Of a DNA stretch of 41,532 bases, positions 23,225 through 30,516 are shown in pieces (position 1 is the stretch's first letter; every line of letters begins with the position of its first letter). The translations under genes were made by a program, and so were the position numbers. A model generated the notes under the pieces. The model ran no database searches. It saw nothing but the letters and a program-made list of their open reading frames with translations, and was not told the DNA's origin. Source of the stretch: Candidatus Acetothermia bacterium (GTDB taxonomy: Bacteria > Bipolaricaulota > Bipolaricaulia > RBG-16-55-9 > DRXL01); NCBI GenBank assembly GCA_022683945.1, contig JAJHSH010000036.1, positions 1-41,532 on the forward strand, in the 5' to 3' direction.

Positions 23225-23823
23225 GCGCGCAGACCTTCACCGAAGCCAACGGCAGCCATCCTGAACTGCCCGCTACGAAGCTGGCCCTCTGGCTCTTTCT
23301 CGCCGTGGCGACCATGCTCTTCGCCATGCTCCTGAGCGCCTATCTGGTGCGCTTAGGGTTCTCCGAAGAGCACGCTCTGCCCAAGCCCAACTTGCTCTGG
23401 TTCAATACGCTCTTGCTCGTGTTCAGCAGCTTGGCTTTAGAACGGGCGAGTAGGGGCACGGCACGCCGTGCCCCTGCTCTGTGGCTCGTGGGCGGAGCGC
23501 TGGCGGTGCTCTTTCTCATCGGGCAGCTCTTCGCTTGGAGCGAGCTGGCCCAAGCCGGCTATTTCTTGGCGACCAACCCCGCGAGCAGCTTCTTTTATCT
23601 GCTGACGGCGCTGCACGGGATGCATCTGTTAGGCGGACTTGTCGCTTGGACTCGGACAGCGAGCTGTGTGATTCAGGAGGGGCGAGGGGAAAGTAGGGGC
23701 GAAGCCGTGCGCTTCGCCCCTGCGTCCTCTACCAGAGTGAAGCTTGAACTCTGCGCATTCTACTGGCACTTTCTCTTAGCCGTCTGGGTCGTCATTCTGA
23801 TCTTGGTTTGGATGACAACTTGA
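23221..23823 (+). CDS. coxC: Cytochrome c oxidase subunit III (first copy), with two repeat insertions
   Basis: A five-helix haem-copper oxidase subunit III of 200 residues. LALWLFLAVATMLFAMLLSA (residues 21-40), FFYLLTALHGMHLLGG and CAFYWHFLLAVWVVIL are typical. Two hydrophilic loops are made of translated GTAGGGGC palindromes: SRGTARRAP around residues 78-86 and SRGEAVRFAP around 158-168. Both fall between helices, which may be why they are tolerated. It overlaps coxA by four bases. A second subunit III gene follows, so the pair may form a divided or doubled subunit III. Confidence 0.88.
   Translation: MSAQTFTEANGSHPELPATKLALWLFLAVATMLFAMLLSAYLVRLGFSEEHALPKPNLLWFNTLLLVFSSLALERASRGTARRAPALWLVGGALAVLFLIGQLFAWSELAQAGYFLATNPASSFFYLLTALHGMHLLGGLVAWTRTASCVIQEGRGESRGEAVRFAPASSTRVKLELCAFYWHFLLAVWVVILILVWMTT
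23451..23475. repeat. GTAGGGGC-type palindrome inside coxC (first)
   Basis: GGGGCACGGC and GCCGTGCCCC with a two-base loop. It is read in frame as a short basic loop between two predicted membrane helices. Confidence 0.85.
23692..23722. repeat. GTAGGGGC-type palindrome inside coxC (second)
   Basis: The arms AGGGGCGAAG and CTTCGCCCCT have a seven-base loop. This is the second in-frame copy within the same gene, in the loop before the last helix. Confidence 0.85.
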
Positions 23824-23832
23824 CCGACGTAG

Positions 23833-23892
23833 CACCCTCACCCGTTCCCTCCCCGTATACGGGGAGGGTCAGGAGAGGGGGGAGAGGGTGGG
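23833..23892. repeat. Palindromic repeat between the two subunit III genes
   Basis: ACCCTCACCCGTTCCC followed by the perfect palindrome CCCTCCCCGTA/TACGGGGAGGG and a GGAGAGGGTGGG right part. The same 22-bp palindrome occurs at the right edge of the window (41503-41532). Confidence 0.85.
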
Positions 23893-23911
23893 AAGAGCAA
23901 AGGAGATGAGC

Positions 23912-24568
23912 ATGGAAAAGCCTTCGACACTACGAGAGATCATCACCGACTGGGCGTCGGACCAGCCGACGTTCAGGATGAGCTGGGGCAAGGCGATGAT
24001 GTGGATCTTTCTCTTGAGCGACGCGTTTATCTTCGGCAGCTTCTTGGCGGCCTACGCCGGAGCGCGACTGGCTGCGACCGGGCCTTGGCCTGCGGCCGAA
24101 AAAGTCTTTGCCCTGCACATCGGACACACGGAAGTGCCGTTGTTGCTCATCGCCATTATGACCTTTGTGCTGATCAGCAGCAGCGGCACGATGGCGCTCG
24201 CGGTGACCTACGGGTATCAGAAAAATCGGACCAAGACAGGGCTCTTCTTGATGCTCACCGTCTTGCTGGGGCTGACGTTCGTGGGGATGCAAGTCTTTGA
24301 GTGGACGAAGCTCATTCACGAGGGCTTTCGTCCTTGGGAGAACCCGATGGGAGCGCCTCAGTTCGGCGCGTCGTTCTTTATGCTGACGGGGTTTCACGGG
24401 ATGCACGTCACCGCCGGGGTGATCTATCTCTTGATTGTCGCGATCAAAGCGCTGCGCGGCGTCTATGATCGTCTCGGAGACTATCAGAACGTCGAGATAG
24501 CGGGGCTCTATTGGCATTTTGTTGACTTAGTCTGGGTTTTTATCTTTGCGTTCTTCTATCTGCTCTGA
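23912..24568 (+). CDS. Cytochrome c oxidase subunit III (second copy)
   Basis: A subunit III homologue of 218 residues with five or more membrane helices. WIFLLSDAFIFGSFLAAYAG (near residues 31-50), FMLTGFHGMHVTAGVIYLL and AGLYWHFVDLVWVFIFAFFY are the family blocks. The latter two contain the Glu/His-rich lipid-facing region and the terminal YWHFVDxVW signature. It is closer to standard CoxC/CyoC than the preceding gene and has no repeat insertions. I chose ATG 23912 because AAAGGAG lies six bases upstream; ATG 23906 would abut that site. Confidence 0.9.
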   Translation: MEKPSTLREIITDWASDQPTFRMSWGKAMMWIFLLSDAFIFGSFLAAYAGARLAATGPWPAAEKVFALHIGHTEVPLLLIAIMTFVLISSSGTMALAVTYGYQKNRTKTGLFLMLTVLLGLTFVGMQVFEWTKLIHEGFRPWENPMGAPQFGASFFMLTGFHGMHVTAGVIYLLIVAIKALRGVYDRLGDYQNVEIAGLYWHFVDLVWVFIFAFFYLL

Positions 24569-24582
24569 GGGGGGTTTTCACG

Positions 24583-24915
24583 TTGGAGAAAGAACACGTC
24601 AGCGGCGAACAGCATCATCCCATAAGAGTCTATTTGGTCGTCTGGGGGGCGCTCTTTATATTGAGCGCGCTCTCTTATTTTCTTGACTATTTTGACATTC
24701 ATCCCCTCTGGCTGCAGCGCTTCTTGATCACGGCGTTTGCACTGATCAAAGCTGCACTGATCGCCAATTATTTTATGCACCTGCGCTTTGAGCGCCCCGC
24801 CTTGGTCTATGCGATCGTCTTGCCCTTGGTTTTACTGGTAGTCTTAGCGATCTTCACGATGGGCGAGGGCGACTATGTCGCGTGGGTGCGCCAGTTCTTC
24901 TTCGGCAGTAAGTAG
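24583..24915 (+). CDS. Cytochrome c oxidase subunit IV (COX4_pro/CyoD-like)
   Basis: A small three-helix membrane protein of 110 residues. The family block AFALIKAALIANYFMHLRFE (about residues 51-70) and the hydrophobic hairpins around it match prokaryotic subunit IV, which stabilises the oxidase. The start is TTG 24583, preceded by GAGGGGGGTTTT; no ATG or GTG lies nearby in frame. Its stop TAG is the second to fourth base of a perfect 27-bp palindrome. Confidence 0.88.
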   Translation: MEKEHVSGEQHHPIRVYLVVWGALFILSALSYFLDYFDIHPLWLQRFLITAFALIKAALIANYFMHLRFERPALVYAIVLPLVLLVVLAIFTMGEGDYVAWVRQFFFGSK

Positions 24916-24938
24916 GGGCGAGGTAACCTCGCCCCTAC
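24912..24938. repeat. GTAGGGGC-type palindrome at the subunit IV stop
   Basis: A perfect palindrome of two 13-bp arms (GTAGGGGCGAGGT and its complement) around one base. The TAG within GTAGGGG is the stop codon of the upstream gene. Confidence 0.9.
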
Positions 24939-24950
24939 AGAGAGGATCGT

Positions 24951-25145
24951 ATGCGTAAGATCATTCTCTTGTTCAGTACGATAGTGCTTCTCAGCGTTGA
25001 GGTCTTCGCTAGTCACGACCTGCGCCAGACGCTCTCCGATATTTTCGGTTCGACCGCTTGGGCGCTCTATCTGCTTGTACCCGTGCCCTTTCTCATCTTC
25101 GGGTTGATCGCCTGGAGAATTTACCGAGCGATGCGAGATCTGTAG
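24951..25145 (+). CDS. Small membrane protein at the end of the cox operon
   Basis: A 64-residue protein, not recognised. Residues 1-20 form a signal-like hydrophobic segment (IILLFSTIVLLSVEVFA), followed by HDLRQTLSDIFGST and one membrane helix (WALYLLVPVPFLIFGLIAW), ending in a basic tail. ATG 24951 follows GAGAGGATC. Position and size suggest a small oxidase subunit or assembly factor. Its stop, too, is the TAG of a GTAGGGGC repeat. Confidence 0.65.
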   Translation: MRKIILLFSTIVLLSVEVFASHDLRQTLSDIFGSTAWALYLLVPVPFLIFGLIAWRIYRAMRDL

Positions 25146-25162
25146 GGGCGAAGTTGCCCCTC
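25142..25162. repeat. GTAGGGGC-type palindrome at the end of the cox operon
   Basis: A short copy, AGGGGC-gaagtt-GCCCCT. It supplies the TAG stop of the 64-residue gene and separates it from the convergent sulfatase gene. Confidence 0.7.
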
Positions 25163-25164
25163 CC

Positions 25165-26697
25165 CTATTCGCGACAACTCGCGCCCGCACACGTCTTCAG
25201 TTTTGCTAACTGAGCTGACAGGCTTTGCAGCAACGCTGCGTCTGCCCGGGAGACAAAATTCTCTAACTGATACGGGTCTTTGATCAAATCATAGAGTTCG
25301 CGCTCGCCCGTGGCGTATTCGACATAAAGATATTGTTGCGTGCGAATCGCGCGATAGGGCGGGATAGCTTGTGCCCGCTGTTCTAGTCGCCAGAGATCAT
25401 CCAGATCGTCGGGCTCTAAGAGAAGCGGGTCAATCTCGGTATTGGCGAGATCTTCTTGCTCATTCTCATTCGACGGTGCCATCTCTCCATTCTCCAAGAG
25501 CAGCGCTTGGCGCCAGCTCTCTAGCGAGGGCGGAGCGCTCCCCCAGAGAGCCGCCAACGAGCGCCCGTCCACAAAATCCGGGGCTTTCGCTCCGGCCAGC
25601 TCGGCCCACGTGGGCGCCAGATCGAGATTGCCCGCGAGGTGCTCTAATTTCTGCCCCGCTGGAACTCCCGGCCCCCGTATAAATAGTCCCACGCGCACGT
25701 CCTCTTCATAAGGGGCGATCTTACCCGTCATGAGACGATGATTCCCTAAGTGAAAGCCGTTGTCGGACGTGAAGAAGATATAAGTATTTTCGAGCTGGCC
25801 CGTCGCTTTTAATGCGACGATCATCGCTTCGATGGCGTCGTCCACGGCTTGGAGGGACTGCAAGCGCTTGCGGTGCTCTTCGTCAATCAGCGCGATCTCG
25901 CGTGCCGTAAGCAATGGACGACTCCGAATATGATTGGGCTTATCGTTCACGTCGGCTTCGTTGAAGTTGGGCGTGCGTGGCGCTTGAGCGTTGGCGAACA
26001 GATTTTGGTGTCTGGGAGCTGCGGTAGCCGGGCTGTGCGGCGCGTAGACAGAGAGATGAACGAAGAAGGGTTGGCTCTCTTTGGCCATTCGTTGGATAAA
26101 ATCGACGGTCTTGCGTGCATAGACGTCGGTGCCGTAGTCTTCGGGTCTGTTGCCGTAGGCGACGAGTTTGCCGTTCTCATTCAAGAGATAGTTATATTGT
26201 CCGTAAGCGTTCCCCTGAACGGCACTGTACCATTCGCTCCAGCCCGGCGGCACAAAAGTGCGGGCGACGCCTCCCGGATAACCGTTCAGATACTTGCCTA
26301 CGTACATAGTTCGGTAGCCGGCGCTTTGCAGCCACGTAGCGATAGTAGAATTCTCCACTCCAAGGGCGTGGAACTTCTCGAAGCCGCCGCTGGGGAGCCG
26401 ATTTCCCAAGATTTTCGTGTTGTGCGCATATTGTCCGCGCAGGATCGTCGCGCGCGAGGGGCAACAGAGGGGAAAGCTCGTGAAGAAGTTGGCTAATACC
26501 AGTCCCTGATCTATGAGTAGAGATTTCAGTTTGGGCATGTGTTCTATAGATCGAGCATCGAGATCATCTGTCAGAATAAAGATAATATTGGGTGGGCTCG
26601 GCTGGGCTATGCTGGAGCGCGCAGGACTGAGCAAGCCTGAGAAGCTGGCGATCAGTCCAAGGGCGACGATGGCAGAGAGAACTCTATAAAAGCTCAT
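25165..26697 (-). CDS. Secreted sulfatase (formylglycine type)
   Basis: An exported sulfate-ester hydrolase of the alkaline phosphatase superfamily, 510 residues. The signal peptide covers about residues 1-31 (ends SSIAQ). Metal-binding Asp44-Asp45 (ILTDDLDARS) and the sulfatase signature CCPSRATILRG are present; Cys78 is the predicted formylglycine residue of CxPSR. TSDNGFHLGNH supplies further metal ligands. The overall pattern resembles N-acetylglucosamine-6-sulfatases, so a sulfated polysaccharide is a plausible substrate. An activating formylglycine enzyme is not in the window. ATG 26697 follows GAGGAGG. A short linker rich in Glu/Asn near residue 405 is unusual. Confidence 0.92.
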   Translation of the reverse strand: MSFYRVLSAIVALGLIASFSGLLSPARSSIAQPSPPNIIFILTDDLDARSIEHMPKLKSLLIDQGLVLANFFTSFPLCCPSRATILRGQYAHNTKILGNRLPSGGFEKFHALGVENSTIATWLQSAGYRTMYVGKYLNGYPGGVARTFVPPGWSEWYSAVQGNAYGQYNYLLNENGKLVAYGNRPEDYGTDVYARKTVDFIQRMAKESQPFFVHLSVYAPHSPATAAPRHQNLFANAQAPRTPNFNEADVNDKPNHIRSRPLLTAREIALIDEEHRKRLQSLQAVDDAIEAMIVALKATGQLENTYIFFTSDNGFHLGNHRLMTGKIAPYEEDVRVGLFIRGPGVPAGQKLEHLAGNLDLAPTWAELAGAKAPDFVDGRSLAALWGSAPPSLESWRQALLLENGEMAPSNENEQEDLANTEIDPLLLEPDDLDDLWRLEQRAQAIPPYRAIRTQQYLYVEYATGERELYDLIKDPYQLENFVSRADAALLQSLSAQLAKLKTCAGASCRE

Positions 26698-26989
26698 AAA
26701 ACCTCCTCAAGAAGTTTTGGGCCACGATACTGTCTGAGTATAGAGCCATCGGCGTAAAAGAGCTATAGAAACATCGTGAAAGAGATGTCAAGATCAGGCT
26801 TTTCAGCAGCAGGCCTGCTTGCGCACATTTTGCGCACACGAGGGGGATATGCAGAGAACGAGCGTCAGGGGAACTTCCAATGGATACCCCTCTAGCGGAG
26901 GTGACGATTGGGTGTGGCTGCTGTTGCTAGGGAGTGTGGCATTAGGAGGCTGGAGGATTGCTGCACAGGCGGTCTTTGAGAGTCTTGGG
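26698..26989. other. Gap between the sulfatase gene and tRNA-Ala, no gene found
   Basis: 292 bp. I see a tandem TTGCGCACATTTTGCGCACA near 26818 and no convincing gene. An open frame here runs antisense through the tRNA and is rejected. Confidence 0.5.
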
Positions 26990-27062
26990 TGGAGCCGAGC
27001 GGGCTCGAACCGCCGACCTCCCGCTTGCAAAGCGGGCGCTCTCCCAACTGAGCTACGGCCCC
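26990..27062 (-). tRNA. tRNA-Ala (TGC)
   Basis: A 73-nt cloverleaf with acceptor GGGGCCG/CGGCTCC. The third pair is G-U, the alanine identity element G3-U70. The anticodon loop is TTTGCAA. The 3' end is not an encoded CCA (CCC follows), so CCA must be added enzymatically. Confidence 0.95.
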
Positions 27063-27072
27063 CAGAGACTCT

Positions 27073-27101
27073 AAATTACCAATTCTGCGGTTGACGTGCA
27101 A
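27073..27101 (-). promoter_or_regulatory. tRNA-Ala promoter
   Basis: On the minus strand TTGCAC (27101-27096), 17 bp, TAATTT (27078-27073), about ten bases upstream of the tRNA and just beyond the stop of the hydrolase gene. Confidence 0.65.
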
Positions 27102-27111
27102 GCTGCGAATA

Positions 27112-27843
27112 TCAAGCATTTGCCCTGGCCACACGATTGCGCAAGACGCCAATTCCGTGAATTTCCACCTCGACCGTATCGCCCGGAGCGAGCGGGCCCA
27201 CCCCCGCGGGAGTTCCTGTGGCGATCACATCGCCCGGCTCAAGGGTCATAAACGCCGTGATCTCTTCTATTAATTTGGGGATCGGAAAGATAAGCTGGGA
27301 CGTATCGGATTTTTGGCGGACTTGCCCGTTGACGCGTGTCTCAAGATACAAAGGCTCTGATAGCTCGTCGGGCGAGACCAAGATCGGGCCCAGTGCCGCA
27401 GACGTATCGAAGCCCTTGGCGCGTACCCAGTTCAGATCCCATGCTTGGGTCGCTCGATCGGTCACGTCGTTAAAACACGTGAACCCCAGAATGACATCGT
27501 AGGCTCCAGACGCCGGGACGCGCTTGCAGCGCTCTTTGATGACCAGCGCGACTTCGCCCTCGTAATCAACTCTTTCAGAGTTGGGGATATAGATCGTCTC
27601 TTCCGGGCCGATGAGCGCCGACGGAGGCTTGAAGAAGAGCACGGGGCGTTGGGGGACGGCTCGCCCCATCTCCGCTGCGTGATCGCGATAGTTGACCCCC
27701 ACACAGACGATCTTCGTCGGTTGCGCGGGAGCCAATAGCTTGAGTGACCTCAGTGCGAAGCGCTCTTTGTTAGAAGAGACAGAATCTTCGCACACTTCTC
27801 CGAGGCGAACTTCGTTGTGATGTAAAAATCTTACCCAGCGCAT
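27112..27843 (-). CDS. Fumarylacetoacetate hydrolase family protein
   Basis: A 243-residue cytoplasmic protein of the FAH superfamily, which cleaves or decarboxylates 2-oxo acids such as acylpyruvates or oxaloacetate. KIVCVGVNYRDHAAEMG (residues 44-60) is the family opening. DYEGEVALVI supplies the metal-binding Glu pair and FNDVTDRATQ another ligand; the end TGTPAGVGPL is standard. The exact reaction is not certain. A TAAGAT box ends eight bases before the ATG and no ribosome site is seen, so translation may be leaderless. Confidence 0.92.
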   Translation of the reverse strand: MRWVRFLHHNEVRLGEVCEDSVSSNKERFALRSLKLLAPAQPTKIVCVGVNYRDHAAEMGRAVPQRPVLFFKPPSALIGPEETIYIPNSERVDYEGEVALVIKERCKRVPASGAYDVILGFTCFNDVTDRATQAWDLNWVRAKGFDTSAALGPILVSPDELSEPLYLETRVNGQVRQKSDTSQLIFPIPKLIEEITAFMTLEPGDVIATGTPAGVGPLAPGDTVEVEIHGIGVLRNRVARANA

Positions 27844-27871
27844 GATGCTCTATCTTACCGAAGGAGCACGC

Positions 27872-28528
27872 TCACGCCCATTCGCGCTGCCGGCGCACCT
27901 CCGCGCTGCCGGCCCAGACCCAGAGAAGATGCAGCAGCAAAAACGGGAGCCAAAGACCCATCACTACCGGAGCCCACCACGTCTGCCAGGTTTGCGGAGA
28001 AGAAGCGCTCCAACAGAGCTTGCTGGAGTACTCTTCAACGATCGGGGGGCCAGACCTCTCAGCGCCGTCTCCCTTGTAATGTATTCCCTTGACGAGTGCG
28101 CTGCATGGAGTAAATTCCCCTCCAGGCGCTGGGAAGAGCATCAGAAGTGCTCCATTAAGCAAGAGCAGGATGGCCGCGACCAGCGCGAATCCCCGCAGGT
28201 GCAGGGAGACGGCTTGGGGAGAGCCTATCTGTAAGACCAACTCTTCCCGGCGGTTTTGCAGCTGCGCGCGCCGCATCTGGGAGATCTCGCTCTGACAGCT
28301 TGGGCAAACAAGCACGTGTTGCGAAACGGTCGTGAGCGTCCAACGGTGCGAATCTGCTCGCAGCTCTTCTAGGCTCAGCCAGCGATCCGGCAGGCGGTTG
28401 TGCAGATACGCATGAAGAATGGCGCGCGTGGGATGAGAGTAGAGTTCATCAGAAGCCAATGTCATAGACTTCAGCTTCTCTAGGAACCACGCATCGTCGG
28501 AAGAATGATAGCTCGGTTTACGCATCAT
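27872..28528 (-). CDS. Membrane protein with anti-sigma-like zinc finger
   Basis: Unnamed protein of 218 residues. The N-terminal cytoplasmic part contains a putative HxxxCxxC zinc site (SQHVLVCPSCQSEI, near residues 69-82), as in anti-sigma factors of the zf-HC2 group. Two membrane helices follow: FALVAAILLLLNGALLMLF (about residues 113-131) and a Trp-rich helix near the C-terminus. The extracytoplasmic loop between them has two Cys. It overlaps the upstream gene by four bases (ATGA). A membrane-bound regulator is inferred, but the upstream partner does not look like a sigma factor. Confidence 0.65.
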   Translation of the reverse strand: MMRKPSYHSSDDAWFLEKLKSMTLASDELYSHPTRAILHAYLHNRLPDRWLSLEELRADSHRWTLTTVSQHVLVCPSCQSEISQMRRAQLQNRREELVLQIGSPQAVSLHLRGFALVAAILLLLNGALLMLFPAPGGEFTPCSALVKGIHYKGDGAERSGPPIVEEYSSKLCWSASSPQTWQTWWAPVVMGLWLPFLLLHLLWVWAGSAEVRRQREWA

Positions 28529-28977
28529 GATCTCTCCTTTGACTTTTTTGACTTTTCTATGAGTTCGTCATAAACTTTGCGAACGTGATCTTTCGTGCGC
28601 GACGGGTTGAACTCTTTGCCCGTGAGCCGAAAGATCTCCTCCCAATTGAGATGTGTCCCGCAGAGTTTTTCCACCGTCAAGTCGGATATGCTGATCTTCT
28701 TTTCGCGAATGGCTCTGAGTAAGAACTCTCTGCGCGCCGGGTCATCGGTGGGGGCGGGATATTGGCTGATCAGATAGGCCAGCAACCCCCGCACGTGATC
28801 CGGATCATAACGGCGCTTGGCATAGCCGAAGGCCAGCCAGTACAGAGCGTCTTCCTCTGGTCTATCGAGACGGAGTAATTCTTCCATATCTTCGGGATCC
28901 GGATCGTTACAACGAATAAGATGCTCGGCATAAGCCCAGCGGATCCGCTGGGCTAAAGCGCTCAGATCTTTCCTCAT
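28525..28977 (-). CDS. Hypothetical protein, partner of the zinc-finger membrane protein
   Basis: A soluble helical protein of 150 residues, not recognised. The N-terminal half is acidic (DPDPEDMEELLRLDRPEED) and the C-terminus very basic (KVYDELIEKSKKSKERS). A possible helix-turn-helix-like stretch is NWEEIFRLTGKEFNPSRTKDHV, where a two-helix reading is uncertain. It lies upstream of, and translationally coupled to, the anti-sigma-like membrane protein, so it may be the regulated factor. A TATAAT on the minus strand lies near 29033, without a good -35. Confidence 0.65.
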   Translation of the reverse strand: MRKDLSALAQRIRWAYAEHLIRCNDPDPEDMEELLRLDRPEEDALYWLAFGYAKRRYDPDHVRGLLAYLISQYPAPTDDPARREFLLRAIREKKISISDLTVEKLCGTHLNWEEIFRLTGKEFNPSRTKDHVRKVYDELIEKSKKSKERS

Positions 28978-29261
28978 GCAGGATCGTGGCCCCCCTCATA
29001 CTGAAGGGGCTCGATCCGAATCGTAACATATTATAGCGAGCAAAGTCCAGTTTCTGACGCTGGCGGGCTTGTAGCTGCTGGAGAAGGGAGAGCTGACGCC
29101 TCTCCACTTTGAGTCGCCCGGCCACTGAAGTGGCGGACTGGAAGCTACAAAGCCCGCTGGCGCGGGCTGAGAGTCTCCGCCAGGAGACTTTGTAAGCCCA
29201 GCTCGCGGCTTCAGCCGCCGAGCAGCACGAAAGTGGAGAGGGGCTAGAGAACGGAGAGAGA
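28978..29261. other. Gap holding a large structured repeat
   Basis: Between the hypothetical gene and the tRNA-Leu promoter. Apart from the structured repeat at 29099-29241 I see no gene. Confidence 0.6.
29099..29241 (+). repeat. Multi-stem structured element, copy 1
   Basis: 143 bp closed by CCTCTCCACTTT and AAAGTGGAGAGG. Inside are CCACT/AGTGG, AGCCCGC/GCGGGCT, AGTCTCC/GGAGACT and CTCGCGGC/GCCGCCGAG (with a bulged C). The second copy (38228-38336) keeps the same stems with compensating base changes and the same single-stranded sequence between the last two. The strand given is that of the shared sequence; which strand is functional is unknown. Confidence 0.8.
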
Positions 29262-29290
29262 TTGACAGAACTGTTCTATCAGGCTATAAT
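29262..29290 (+). promoter_or_regulatory. tRNA-Leu promoter, perfect consensus
   Basis: TTGACA (29262-29267), 17 bp, TATAAT (29285-29290): an exact sigma70 consensus, 11 bases before the tRNA. It probably also drives the subtilase gene. Confidence 0.88.
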
Positions 29291-29301
29291 TCTGCGGCTG
29301 C

Positions 29302-29388
29302 GCCGAGGTGGCGGAACCGGCAGACGCGCGGGACTCAAAATCCCGTGGTGGCAACACCGTGTGGGTTCGACTCCCTCCCTCGGCACCA
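29302..29388 (+). tRNA. tRNA-Leu (CAA)
   Basis: An 87-nt class II cloverleaf with a long variable arm and encoded CCA. Acceptor is GCCGAGG/CCTCGGC and the anticodon loop CTCAAAA. The subtilase ATG follows 12 nt after the CCA with no terminator. Confidence 0.95.
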
Positions 29389-29400
29389 CAAACGAATGCT

Positions 29401-30513
29401 ATGAGATCACTAGGTTGTCGTTGCGCTCTTTTCTTTTTCGGCCTCATCGCTCTTGTCGCTCTCGCAGACGCCCAATCTCTCTCAGAAGACCATCGTCTTC
29501 AACCCCACCTGCGCGAGAGCATCCCCCTCATCGGCGCAGATCGCGTTTGGGCAGAGCTGGGTATCACCGGCAAGGGCGTCTCCATCGTCGTCATTGACGA
29601 CGTCAGCACGGCCAATAACGACCAACGATGCGTTCAGCTCCACGGCCTCCCCGTCAGCGAGATCGTGCGCACCGTCGCTCCTGATGCTGTGATACTTACG
29701 TTTGATGTCGCCTCAGAGTGGGATGAACGCGAACAGCGCTGTCTCTTCACCAACGTCGAAGAGGGGCTGCGCTGGGCGGTGCGCATAGCAGCCGAGCAGA
29801 ACGTGCGCGTCGTCAACTTGAGTTTCGGTGGGGATGCCCTTCCCGGATCATGTTCAGGAACCGGCGGGGGAGAGCACGAAATCAAAAGACTCTTTCGCTT
29901 GGGGGTCGCCATCGTAGGCGCTGCGGGCAACGATGGACTTTCAGCAGCGATCTCCACTCCGGCCTGCCTGCCCGAAGTCATATCTGTAGGTGCAACGTAC
30001 GATGCTTCCGGTCAGCTCCTAGACTCAGAGATCTGTAGTGAAGTCTCAACGGTGGACTGGCTGACGTGCTACTCTAACCGCGCGCCATCTCTTGATCTTG
30101 TGGCACCGGGAACGGTGATCTCAACTTCGAGCGATCCCGATTTCAGCGGAACCTCTGCAGCAACTCCATTAGTAGCCGGGGTTATCGCGCTCATGCTCTC
30201 GGCTAATCCTGCGTTGACGCCGGAGCAAGTCCGCACAATTCTAAAAGAGACTGGCGATCCGGCCTACGACCCCAAGAACGACAGGTATTTTCCTAGAGTC
30301 GACGCCTACAGGGCTGTCCAAGAGGCCCTGCGCACTCTCACACCGATCCCCGTCGAGCCTCCAGAGCAGAGATTCGACCGCAACGGAGATGGGCGCATAG
30401 ACGACTCTGAGATCTTGAACGCACTGGACTCTTGGGCCCGCCAAGAACTGTCCGACGTTGAGATGCTGCACTTGCTTGATCTGTGGATCACCGGATTTGC
30501 TAAGGATATATGA
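29401..30513 (+). CDS. Secreted subtilisin-like protease with EF-hand/dockerin-like tail
   Basis: An S8-family serine protease of 370 residues. A signal peptide covers residues 1-24 (ends ALADA-Q). Catalytic residues are Asp66 (IVVIDDVST), His81 (HGLPVSEIV, where most have HGTHVAG), Asn177 of the oxyanion hole (AAGNDG) and Ser252 (GTSAATP). After residue about 315 comes a linker and a calcium-loop motif DRNGDGRIDDSEIL, as in dockerin or EF-hand tails. The Cys-rich body suggests disulfides outside the cell. ATG 29401 lies 12 nt after tRNA-Leu and has no ribosome site; the longer frame would start inside the tRNA. Confidence 0.88.
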   Translation: MRSLGCRCALFFFGLIALVALADAQSLSEDHRLQPHLRESIPLIGADRVWAELGITGKGVSIVVIDDVSTANNDQRCVQLHGLPVSEIVRTVAPDAVILTFDVASEWDEREQRCLFTNVEEGLRWAVRIAAEQNVRVVNLSFGGDALPGSCSGTGGGEHEIKRLFRLGVAIVGAAGNDGLSAAISTPACLPEVISVGATYDASGQLLDSEICSEVSTVDWLTCYSNRAPSLDLVAPGTVISTSSDPDFSGTSAATPLVAGVIALMLSANPALTPEQVRTILKETGDPAYDPKNDRYFPRVDAYRAVQEALRTLTPIPVEPPEQRFDRNGDGRIDDSEILNALDSWARQELSDVEMLHLLDLWITGFAKDI

Positions 30514-30516
30514 ACC

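Noticed and set aside
26819..27094. A small frame with a possible membrane helix upstream of tRNA-Ala
   Set aside because: It continues antisense through the tRNA, giving the RAGSNRRPPACKAGALPTE-type translation known from spurious annotations.
29308..29400. A longer subtilase frame starting upstream
   Set aside because: It would start inside tRNA-Leu; the signal peptide begins cleanly at 29401.
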